Assembly (NCBI RefSeq): GCF_020544465.1
Contig: NZ_CP066126.1
Location: 310,001 to 374,000 of the forward strand
Origin: Chromobacterium rhizoryzae
Lineage (GTDB): Bacteria > Pseudomonadota > Gammaproteobacteria > Burkholderiales > Chromobacteriaceae
Length of the DNA stretch: 64,000 nucleotides
Direction: 5' to 3'
This document shows, piece after piece, positions 17,509-24,104 of this stretch. The position numbers were made by a program, and so were the translations under genes. Each line of letters begins with the position of its first letter. The stretch's first letter is position 1. A model generated the notes under the pieces. That model ran no database searches, was not told the DNA's origin, and saw only the letters and a list, made by a program, of their open reading frames with translations.

Positions 17509-18042
17509 ATGCTCCACCTGATCACCGGCGGCGCGCGCAGCGGCAAGAGCCGCTACGCCGAAACCCTGGCCTTGGCCCACCCGGGTCCGGTCTGCTATCT
17601 GGCGACGGCCGAGCTGCGCGGCGGCGACGCCGAGTTCGCCGCTCGCGTCGAACACCATCGTCGACGGCGTCCGGCGGCGTGGTCGCAAGCGGAGGCCGGC
17701 CGCGGCTTGGCCGCCGAGCTGCTGCGTCGCGACGCGGCGGGCGGCCTGCTTTTGGTCGACTGCCTGGGCATGTGGCTGATGCGCTTTTTCAACGAGGACG
17801 GCGGTTTCGACACCGCCGGTTTCGAACAGGAACGCGCCGCGCTGCTGGCGGCATTGGAACAGGCCCGAGGCGAGGTGCTGCTGGTCAGCAATGAAATCGG
17901 CTGGGGCGTGGTGTCGGCCAATGCCCAGACCCGATGCTTCGTCGACGAGCTGGGGCGGGTGAATCAAGCGGTGGCGGAGGTCTGCCAGCGGGTGACGCTG
18001 GTGGCCTGCGGCTTGCCGCTGGTGTTGAAAGGCGAGATATGA
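17509..18042 (+). CDS. cobU: Adenosylcobinamide kinase/guanylyltransferase
   Basis: 177 residues. P-loop GGARSGKSRYAE at residues 7-18, the guanylylated His region (VEHHRRRRP), VDCLGMWLMR and VSNEIGWGVV, all in CobU order. It phosphorylates adenosylcobinamide and then transfers GMP to give the CobS substrate. It starts 18 bases after btuB and overlaps btuF by 4 bases. GC content is back to the genome average here. Confidence 0.94.
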   Translation: MLHLITGGARSGKSRYAETLALAHPGPVCYLATAELRGGDAEFAARVEHHRRRRPAAWSQAEAGRGLAAELLRRDAAGGLLLVDCLGMWLMRFFNEDGGFDTAGFEQERAALLAALEQARGEVLLVSNEIGWGVVSANAQTRCFVDELGRVNQAVAEVCQRVTLVACGLPLVLKGEI

Positions 18043-18911
18043 GACGGTTGCCGGTTCTGGCCTTGCTGCTGGGCGCGCTGCCGGCTTTGGCGGCGGTCAG
18101 CGCCCAGGACGGCGGTGGCCAGACCATCACGCTGGCGCAGCCGGCGCAAAGGATTCTGACCCTGGTGCCGCACGCCACGGAAATGCTGTACGCGGTGGGC
18201 GCCGGCGACAAGCTGGTGGCCACGGTGGAACATAGCGACCATCCGGACGCCGCCAAGCGTTTGCCGCGGGTGGGCAGCTTCACCGGCTTCAGCCTGGAGG
18301 CGGTGATGCGGCAGCGGCCGGATCTGGTGGTGGCCTGGCGCGACGGCGGCGCGCCGCGCGAACTGGAGCGCTTGCGCGGCCTGGGCATTCCCGTCTATCT
18401 GAGTCACCCTTTGCAGCCGGACGACGTGGCCAAGGAAATGCTGGCCTTGGGGCGGCTGGCGGGCGTGGACGCCGCGGCCGGCAAGGCGGCCGCGAGCTAT
18501 CGCCAGCGCCTGGCCGAGTTGCGCCGGCGTTACGGCGCGCGCGCGCCGGTGCGGGTGTTCTATCAGGTTAGCCAAACGCCCATTTTCACCGTCAGCGATC
18601 AAAGCTTCATGGGGCCGCTGATCAGCTTATGCGGCGGCGTCAACGTGTTTGGCGATGTCCGGCAGCCGGCGCCGCAAGTGTCCGCCGCCACCGTGGTGGC
18701 CGCGCGTCCGCAGGCCATTCTGGCCGGTGACGAGGCCAGCCTGCGGATGTGGCGTCGTTGGCAGACGCTGCCGGCGGTGGCCAAAGACGCCTTGTTCGCC
18801 TTGCCGGGCGACGCCATGGTCGTGCCCGGCCCGCGGCTGGTGGACGGCGCGGCGGCCCTGTGTCTCGCGCTGGACACAGCGCGGCAGCGGCTGGGTTTGA
18901 CGGCCAAGTGA
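18039..18911 (+). CDS. btuF: Cobalamin ABC transporter substrate-binding protein (BtuF-like)
   Basis: 290 residues with a signal peptide (about residues 1-18) and a periplasmic binding fold of the helical-backbone type: RILTLVPHATEMLYAVGAGDKLVA, then LEAVMRQRPDLVVAW and VFYQVSQTPIFTV. It should pass cobalamin from BtuB to an inner-membrane permease, but no btuC or btuD gene is adjacent, so the permease lies elsewhere or a related system is used. The start overlaps the cobU stop (ATGA). Confidence 0.88.
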   Translation: MRRLPVLALLLGALPALAAVSAQDGGGQTITLAQPAQRILTLVPHATEMLYAVGAGDKLVATVEHSDHPDAAKRLPRVGSFTGFSLEAVMRQRPDLVVAWRDGGAPRELERLRGLGIPVYLSHPLQPDDVAKEMLALGRLAGVDAAAGKAAASYRQRLAELRRRYGARAPVRVFYQVSQTPIFTVSDQSFMGPLISLCGGVNVFGDVRQPAPQVSAATVVAARPQAILAGDEASLRMWRRWQTLPAVAKDALFALPGDAMVVPGPRLVDGAAALCLALDTARQRLGLTAK

Positions 18912-18932
18912 GCGCCGGCTATCCTCGCCGCC

Positions 18933-19142
18933 ATGGACAAGGAACTGGAATATCTCGAGTCGCGGGTGACGGCGTTGGTGGCGCGCATTCGCGAACTTGA
19001 AACACAAAACGGCCGTTTTGCCGAAGCGCTGTCCGAAGCGCTGCGCGACAATGCGGAGCTGAACTTCAGAGTGAACGAAACCCGCGCGCGGGTGGCGGCT
19101 CTGGTCGAGCGCCTGCCCAAGGCGTCGGAGGATGCGGAATGA
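18933..19142 (+). CDS. Small coiled-coil protein upstream of ZapA (TIGR02449/ZapB-like)
   Basis: 69 residues, almost entirely one heptad-rich helix (LEYLESRVTALVARIRELE...). This matches the short TIGR02449 proteins that sit directly before zapA in many proteobacteria and resemble ZapB in shape. It overlaps zapA by 4 bases, which suggests a joint role in Z-ring organisation. Confidence 0.8.
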   Translation: MDKELEYLESRVTALVARIRELETQNGRFAEALSEALRDNAELNFRVNETRARVAALVERLPKASEDAE

Positions 19143-19450
19143 GCGACGTGGCTCAGGTTGAAATCGAACTGCTGGGACGTTCCTTCACCATCGGCACCCC
19201 GGCGGAAGAAAAGGAAACGCTGCAAGAGGCGGTGCGTCTGCTGGCCGGCAAGATCGAAATGATCCAGCAGCACGGCAAGGTGATGGACGCCGACAAGATC
19301 GCCATCATGGCCGCCTTGAACATCGCCCACGATTTGTTGAAGACAAAAGTGGGAGAGGGCTTGGAGATGGCGGCGTTTCAGCGTAAAATACGCAGTATGA
19401 GCGAAGCAGCCGACCAGGCGCTCCGCGAAAGCCAGCAAGCGCTGTTTTAA
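19139..19450 (+). CDS. zapA: Cell division protein ZapA
   Basis: 103 residues. N-terminal FtsZ-binding domain with VEIELLGRSFTIG and the MAALNIAHDLL helix, then a C-terminal coiled coil. ZapA crosslinks FtsZ filaments. The 6S RNA gene begins about 33 bases downstream and fthC follows, the conserved zapA-ssrS-fthC order. Confidence 0.93.
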   Translation: MSDVAQVEIELLGRSFTIGTPAEEKETLQEAVRLLAGKIEMIQQHGKVMDADKIAIMAALNIAHDLLKTKVGEGLEMAAFQRKIRSMSEAADQALRESQQALF

Positions 19451-19483
19451 ACCGCAGCCCGCTGGCGAACACCAAGGTCAGTA

Positions 19484-19661
19484 CCCCCTGCGGTGTTTGT
19501 GAAGGCACACAATTCCTTTGTACCAATGCGTTCGCTTCAGGCTGCCAGCGTGAGTCATGGGCGTGCCGCGTCCTCTTGAGGATGCGCCCGAAATGACTGG
19601 CAGGCGGCCCTCCCTGGAAACAGGGTACAAGCGAATTTTGCCCGAACGACACTCGCGGGGG
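19484..19661 (+). ncRNA. ssrS: 6S RNA
   Basis: The 225-base gap between zapA and fthC is where 6S RNA lies in proteobacteria. A long closing stem pairs 19484-19495 (CCCCCTGCGGTG) with 19650-19661 (CACTCGCGGGGG). An internal helix pairs TTGTACC near 19517 with GGTACAA near 19624-19630, leaving an open central bubble of the promoter-mimic type. The length of about 178 nt fits. 6S RNA binds the RNA polymerase housekeeping holoenzyme in stationary phase. The ends are approximate. Confidence 0.87.
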
Positions 19662-19675
19662 CTCCCCCCTCTGCC

Positions 19676-20302
19676 ATGACCGCACCCTCTCTTGTTTCCG
19701 ATCCGTTTTCCGTCGACAAGCCCGCATTGCGCAGGAAAATTCGCCGCGCGCGTCAGGCCCTGAGCGCTTCTTACCGTTTGCAGGCGATGCGGGTGATCGC
19801 GCGTTACGCCTCGCGGCTGCTCAAGCGCGGCAAGCGCGTGGGCGCTTATCTGGCCGCCGGCTCGGAGCTGGATCTGGAAATCCTGATGAGCGCAGCGTTG
19901 TGGCGCGGCGCGGAAGTCTATCTGCCGCAGATTCCGCAGCGTGGCCGCCGGCTGTGGTTCAGCCGTCTGGGCGCGGCTGACCGCTGGTATCTGCATCCGC
20001 GCTACCGGATCGCCGAATACGATGGCCCGGCGCTGCGCGCCGAACGGCTGGACGTGTTGTTCGTGCCGCTGCTGGCCATCGACGACGAGGGCTATCGCAT
20101 GGGGCAGGGCGGCGGCTTCTACGACACCACGCTGGCCTTCCGCCAGCGCGCGCGCTTGTTCGGCAAGCCCTTGCTGGTGGGCGTGGCCTACGATTGCCAG
20201 CGCGTCGAGCGCGTGCCGCGCGAGCCCTGGGACGTCCGGCTGGATTATTTGCTGACCGAATCCGGCTTGCGCCGGCTGCCTTTGAGCCCCCTATGCCGAT
20301 AG
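19676..20302 (+). CDS. fthC: 5-formyltetrahydrofolate cyclo-ligase
   Basis: 208 residues. Converts 5-formyl-THF to 5,10-methenyl-THF with ATP. Motifs: KPALRRKIRRARQAL at the N terminus, VGAYLAAGSELDLE, LLAIDDEGYRMGQGGGFYD (the nucleotide/substrate loop) and DYLLTE. The location after 6S RNA is the conserved one. The end overlaps the next gene by 10 bases. Confidence 0.93.
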   Translation: MTAPSLVSDPFSVDKPALRRKIRRARQALSASYRLQAMRVIARYASRLLKRGKRVGAYLAAGSELDLEILMSAALWRGAEVYLPQIPQRGRRLWFSRLGAADRWYLHPRYRIAEYDGPALRAERLDVLFVPLLAIDDEGYRMGQGGGFYDTTLAFRQRARLFGKPLLVGVAYDCQRVERVPREPWDVRLDYLLTESGLRRLPLSPLCR

Positions 20303-20625
20303 CCATCGTCTTCCTGGCCGTTTTGCCGGCCTTGGCCCTGCTGGGGCGGCTGGAGTGGGCGGTGGCGTGGCTGTATCTGAGCTTGAGCCTGCTCTGCTTC
20401 ATTCTGTACTGGCGCGACAAGCGGGCGGCGGAGCGCGGCGGGCCGCGCACGCCGGAAGCCCGGCTGCTGTGGTTGGGTGTGCTATGCGGTTGGCCCGGCG
20501 GCCTGATGGCGCGCCGGCTGTTTCGCCACAAAACCGTCAAGCAGCCGTTCCGGCTGCTGTTCTGGTGCGGCGCGGCGCTGAATCTGGCCTTGCTGGGCGG
20601 CTGGCTGTATCTGCGCGCGGCTTAG
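20293..20625 (+). CDS. DUF1294 family membrane protein
   Basis: 110 residues from the ATG at 20293, which overlaps fthC. Three or four hydrophobic helices; the block CFILYWRDKRAAERGGPRTPE followed by LCGWPGGLMARRLFRHKTVKQPFR is the DUF1294 signature. No function is known for this family. Its stop shares bases with the convergent lipoprotein gene. Confidence 0.85.
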   Translation: MPIAIVFLAVLPALALLGRLEWAVAWLYLSLSLLCFILYWRDKRAAERGGPRTPEARLLWLGVLCGWPGGLMARRLFRHKTVKQPFRLLFWCGAALNLALLGGWLYLRAA

Positions 20626-20813
20626 CGCCAGGGGCGGCGGCCGTAGTCGCCGTAATAGCCGTAGACGGGCGTCACCACGACGGGCGTCGGGCGCACTACC
20701 ACCGGCGCGGGTCTGACGACTACCGGCGCCGCCCGGGGCGGCACCACCACGCAGGCGCTCAAGGCGCCGCTCAGCAACAGGCCCATCACCAGCTGTTTTT
20801 CATGCGTTTTCAT
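20622..20813 (-). CDS. Small Pro/Val-rich lipoprotein
   Basis: 63 residues. Signal peptide with a lipobox (LSGALSAC), Cys about residue 21, then a low-complexity tail of VVVRP/VVVTP repeats ending YGYYGDYGRRPW. Such short envelope lipoproteins are common in this group and have no assigned function. It is convergent with the DUF1294 gene and shares its stop region. Confidence 0.68.
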   Translation of the reverse strand: MKTHEKQLVMGLLLSGALSACVVVPPRAAPVVVRPAPVVVRPTPVVVTPVYGYYGDYGRRPWR

Positions 20814-20939
20814 GGTCTTCCCTTTCCATATCGCTTCAGAACCCCCTTTCGGGGCGGTGAAGACAGCCTAAGCCGCAATCTTTCCAGTAAGATTGAGCAA
20901 GCGTTAACCCTTTCCCTGACTGATTAACAGACATTGCCC

Positions 20940-21404
20940 ATGCGATACTGGCTGATGAAGTCCGAACCGGACGATACCTCGATCGACGATCTCGCCGCCG
21001 AGCCCGAACGCTTGTTCGAGTGGACCGGCGTGCGCAATTACCAGGCGCGCAACTTCATGCGCGACGGCATGCAAGAGGGGGACCGGCTGCTGTTCTGGCA
21101 CTCGTCCTGCCCGGAGCCGGGCGTGGCCGGCCTGGCGGAAATCGCCGCCTCCGCGCATCCGGACTCCAGCCAGTTCGACCCGGAAAGCCCTTACTACGAC
21201 CCCAAGTCCTCTCCCGACGCGCCGCGCTGGTTGGCGGTGGACGTGCGTTTCCTGCGCAAGACCCGGCTGCTGTCCCCGGCCGAGCTGCGCCGGCACCCGC
21301 CGCTGGCGGAGATGACGGTGCTCAAGCGCGGCAACCGGCTGTCCATCACCCCGCTGAGCGAGGACGAATGGCGCTATATCACTGAACAGCTGCTGGCATG
21401 CTGA
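20940..21404 (+). CDS. EVE domain protein
   Basis: 154 residues. Starts MRYWLMKSEPDDTSIDDL, then WTGVRNYQARNFMRDGMQEGD and FWHSSC, the typical EVE (PUA-like) profile; VAGLAEIAASAHPD and the D-V-R-F-L block follow. EVE proteins bind modified bases in nucleic acids. It overlaps the TauE/SafE gene by 7 bases. Confidence 0.88.
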   Translation: MRYWLMKSEPDDTSIDDLAAEPERLFEWTGVRNYQARNFMRDGMQEGDRLLFWHSSCPEPGVAGLAEIAASAHPDSSQFDPESPYYDPKSSPDAPRWLAVDVRFLRKTRLLSPAELRRHPPLAEMTVLKRGNRLSITPLSEDEWRYITEQLLAC

Positions 21405-22207
21405 GCGTGCCGCTGATTCTGGCGCTGCTGGCCTGCGGCGCGGTGGCCGGCTTTCTGGCCGGCCTGCTCGGCGTCGGCGGCGGCCTGGTCATCGTGCCCG
21501 TGGTGTTGGGGGTCTTGTCCGCCGCGCATCTGGGCGGCGACCATGCTCAGCATCTGGCGGTGGGCACCTCGCTGGCGGTAATGGTGTTCACCAGCCTGTC
21601 CAGCGTGCGCGCTCATCATAAAAAGGGCGCGGTGGACTGGCGCATTGTGCGGGCGATGGCGCCGGCGATGGTGGTCGGCACCTTGCTGGGCAGCCTGATC
21701 GCCGGCGCGATTTCCGGGCTGGCGTTGAAATGGTTCTTCGTCGGCTATGCCTACCTGGTCGCCGTGCAGATGTTCTTCAATCTCAAGCCGCAAGCCAGCC
21801 GCGGAATGCCGGGCCAGGCCGGGCAGTGGGGCGCCGGCGGCGCGATAGGCATGATCTCCAGCTGGGTGGGCATAGGCGGCGGTTCGATGAGCGTGCCCTA
21901 TATGAGCTGGTGCAATGTGCCGGTGCACACCGCCATCGCCACCAGCGCGGCCTTGGGCTGGCCCATCGCCGTGTCCGGCGCCGTCGGCTATCTCTACAGC
22001 GGCTGGAGCGTTGCCGGCTTGCCGGCAGGCGCCTTGGGCTTTATCTACCTGCCGGCGATGCTGGCGCTGATGCTGATGACGGTGCTGATGGCGCCGCTGG
22101 GCGCGCGCGCCGCGCACAAGCTGCCGGTGGCCCGTTTGAAGCAGGTGTTCGCCGCCTTGATGGCGACGATGGCCAGTGAGATGTTGTATAGCCTGCTGCG
22201 CGGCTAA
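21398..22207 (+). CDS. TauE/SafE (TSUP) family anion permease
   Basis: 269 residues with about eight hydrophobic helices. Family blocks: GLLGVGGGLVIVPVVLG near residues 25-41 and the repeat half SSWVGIGGGSMSVPYM in the C-terminal half, plus LAVGTSLAVMVFTSLSS. The family moves sulfite, sulfoacetate or related anions across the inner membrane; the substrate cannot be deduced. The stop TAA is the first flank of repeat copy A. Confidence 0.85.
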   Translation: MLSVPLILALLACGAVAGFLAGLLGVGGGLVIVPVVLGVLSAAHLGGDHAQHLAVGTSLAVMVFTSLSSVRAHHKKGAVDWRIVRAMAPAMVVGTLLGSLIAGAISGLALKWFFVGYAYLVAVQMFFNLKPQASRGMPGQAGQWGAGGAIGMISSWVGIGGGSMSVPYMSWCNVPVHTAIATSAALGWPIAVSGAVGYLYSGWSVAGLPAGALGFIYLPAMLALMLMTVLMAPLGARAAHKLPVARLKQVFAALMATMASEMLYSLLRG

Positions 22208-22347
22208 GAATCCTGTTCATAGTCTGCTGTGCTTTGGCGATACGGCGTTAAAAACCAGCTCAAAATGCTCAGTACCCCTCGTACATTCCGCTTTTTCGCT
22301 AATTTTCGCCTTGTCTCGCTCTGGCTCGCGAGCCTTTGAACAGGCTC
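22208..22347 (-). repeat. Stop-codon-associated short inverted-repeat element, copy A
   Basis: 140-bp copy of a MITE-like family, inverted relative to copies B-D. The outer ends are GAATCCTGTTCA and, on the other strand, GAGCCTGTTCAAAGG. It shares GCGAGACAAGGCGAAAA and GCGGAATGTAC with the other copies. The left flank is the TAA stop of the TSUP gene; the right flank is TGA (22348-22350), so any 3-base duplication has one change. Confidence 0.75.
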
Positions 22348-22376
22348 TGAGAAACCGAACTTTTGATGGAGAAGCC

Positions 22377-23330
22377 ATGCTGTATCCGCCGATAGAACCG
22401 TTTGCCAGCGGCATGCTGCCGCTGGACGGCTTGCATTCCATGTACTGGGAGCAGTGCGGCCAGCCGCAGGGGTATCCGGTCCTCTATCTGCACGGCGGGC
22501 CCGGAGACGGCTGCGTGCCGGCCTGCCGCCAGTTGTTCGACCCCGGTTTTTACCGCGCGGTGCTGTTCGATCAGCGCGGCAGCGGCCGCTCCTCGCCGCG
22601 CGGCGAGCTGCGCGACAACAGCACCGCCCATCTGGTGGCGGACATCGAGCGGCTGCGCGAGCAACTGGGCATAGAGCGCTGGCTGGTGTTCGGCGGCTCC
22701 TGGGGCAGCACGCTGGCGCTGGCTTACGCCCAGGCGTATCCGGAACGCGTCAGCGGCCTGATTCTGCGCGGCATTTTCCTGGGCGAGCGCCGCGAGATCG
22801 ACTGGTTTCTGCACGGCATGGGTCAGTTCTTTCCCGAGGAGTGGCAACGCTTCGTCGCGCCCATCCCGGAGGCGGAGCGCGGCGATTTGCTGGCCGCCTA
22901 TTACCGGCGGCTGACCGATCCGGACCCGGCGGTGCACCTGCCGGCCTGCCGCGCCTGGGGCCGCTACGAGGGCGCTTGCGTCGCGCTGCGCCCCAATGCC
23001 GATGCCGCCGAGCGCGCCGGCAGCGAATACGTGGCCTTGTCGCTGGCGCGGCTGGAGGCCCATTACTTCGTCAACCGCGTGTTTTTGCCGGAAGGCGCGC
23101 TGCTGGATGGGCTGGCGCGCATCCGCCACATTCCCGCCGCCATCGTGCAAGGCCGTTACGACGTGGTCTGCCCGCCCTCCACCGCGCTGAGGCTGGCCCA
23201 GGCCTGGCCGCAGGCCCACTACGAACTGGTGGAAGCCGCCGGCCACTCTGTGTGGGAGCCGGGCATACTCGAGGCGCTGCTGCGGCAACTGGAGCGCTTC
23301 CGCGACGCCCATCTGGCCGGCCGGGTCTAA
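22377..23330 (+). CDS. pip: Proline iminopeptidase (alpha/beta hydrolase)
   Basis: 317 residues from ATG 22377 with GGAGAAG upstream; the longer open frame runs through repeat copy A and is not conserved. HGGPGDG at residues 39-45 (oxyanion hole), nucleophile Ser108 in GGSWGS, Asp in GRYDVVCPP and His in AAGHSVWEP. It releases N-terminal proline from peptides in the cytoplasm. The gene is bracketed by repeat copies A and B in inverted orientation. Confidence 0.92.
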   Translation: MLYPPIEPFASGMLPLDGLHSMYWEQCGQPQGYPVLYLHGGPGDGCVPACRQLFDPGFYRAVLFDQRGSGRSSPRGELRDNSTAHLVADIERLREQLGIERWLVFGGSWGSTLALAYAQAYPERVSGLILRGIFLGERREIDWFLHGMGQFFPEEWQRFVAPIPEAERGDLLAAYYRRLTDPDPAVHLPACRAWGRYEGACVALRPNADAAERAGSEYVALSLARLEAHYFVNRVFLPEGALLDGLARIRHIPAAIVQGRYDVVCPPSTALRLAQAWPQAHYELVEAAGHSVWEPGILEALLRQLERFRDAHLAGRV

Positions 23331-23470
23331 GAACGTGTTTACGATCTCGCGAGCGAAGGCGAGACAAGGCGAAAACGCTTGAAGAAGCGGAATGCACAGG
23401 TGGCGCATGAGCATCCTGAAAGCGTTTTCAACGCGGTATCGCCGAAGCGCGGCAGACTTTGAATCGCTTC
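23331..23470 (+). repeat. Stop-codon-associated short inverted-repeat element, copy B
   Basis: 140 bp. Starts GAACGTGTTTACGATC and ends in a degenerate partner (ACTTTGAATCGCTTC). It is flanked on both sides by TAA: 23328-23330 (the pip stop) and 23471-23473, a perfect 3-base duplication. The interior has the shared GCGAGACAAGGCGAAAA and GCGGAATG blocks. Confidence 0.82.
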
Positions 23471-23537
23471 TAAGCCCGCGCAACTATTTGGCGCGTAGGC
23501 CGGTCGAATCTGGTTTTCGACAAGGAAAGACTGGCAA

Positions 23538-23927
23538 TTGAAAACCATCGTTCTCTGCGCCGCGGCCTTACTGGCCGGAATGCCCGCCGCCGCCTCCGCC
23601 TATAGCGACGAGACGCGCTTCCCCTTTGCCGGCCAGCCCGGCGAACTGCCGCTGGAAGTGGTGTTGCGCTTCGCCAAGAACCGGCTGGGCGAAGACGGCC
23701 AGTTCGAATACCGCAGCCTGAAAGTGATCCAGACCAGCCCGCCGGAAGCCTTCGACAAGGCCAGCATCGCGCTGCTGCGCGAAGGTCTGATGGACGACAG
23801 CGTCAAGGGCATGCGCCAGCGCTTCCAGCTCTCCCGCGAAGGCAATGTCTGGACCATACGCTCGGTGAAGGAGGATTTCTCCTGCTGGCGCGGCCGCAAA
23901 GGCTGGGGCGTCAAGCCCTGCCCTTGA
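23538..23927 (+). CDS. Secreted protein of unknown function
   Basis: 129 residues from a TTG start with AAGGAAAG 8 bases upstream. A signal peptide of about 21 residues ends in ASA. The mature part (about 108 residues) has no motif I recognise; two Cys residues near the C terminus (SCWRGRKGWGVKPC) may pair. Probably periplasmic. It lies alone between repeat copy B and leuS. Confidence 0.65.
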   Translation: MKTIVLCAAALLAGMPAAASAYSDETRFPFAGQPGELPLEVVLRFAKNRLGEDGQFEYRSLKVIQTSPPEAFDKASIALLREGLMDDSVKGMRQRFQLSREGNVWTIRSVKEDFSCWRGRKGWGVKPCP

Positions 23928-23997
23928 CGGCGACGGGTCAAGGAGCCGGCCAAGCATTTGTTTTTTTGGGGTCTTATCGCGGAAGCGAAGACGCCGT

Positions 23998-24003
23998 TAT
24001 AAT
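23998..24003 (+). promoter_or_regulatory. Candidate -10 of the leuS promoter
   Basis: A perfect TATAAT about 100 bases upstream of leuS, after an AT-rich stretch. No convincing -35 is visible at 16-18 bases. A start near 24010 would place the 24025-24069 hairpin in the leader RNA. Confidence 0.5.
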
Positions 24004-24024
24004 GGGGGCAACCTTTTTGCGGAC

Positions 24025-24082
24025 GGGCTATCCGGAGCGGAGCGCATCACTGGCGCCTCCGGGCAGCCCGCCTTTTGTATTT
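24025..24082 (+). promoter_or_regulatory. Leader hairpin upstream of leuS
   Basis: GGGCT (24025-24029) plus CCGGAG (24032-24037) pair with CTCCGG (24057-24062) plus AGCCC (24065-24069), giving an 11-bp stem with one 2x2 internal loop, followed by GCCTTTTGTATTT. It resembles an intrinsic terminator placed 35 bases before the start codon, so it could attenuate leuS transcription. Confidence 0.5.
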
Positions 24083-24104
24083 CAGAGTCCAGATAAAGAT
24101 CGCC

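Noticed and set aside
22176..22376. Longer pip start upstream of ATG 22377
   Set aside because: The extra residues are encoded by repeat copy A and the best ribosome site is at 22377.
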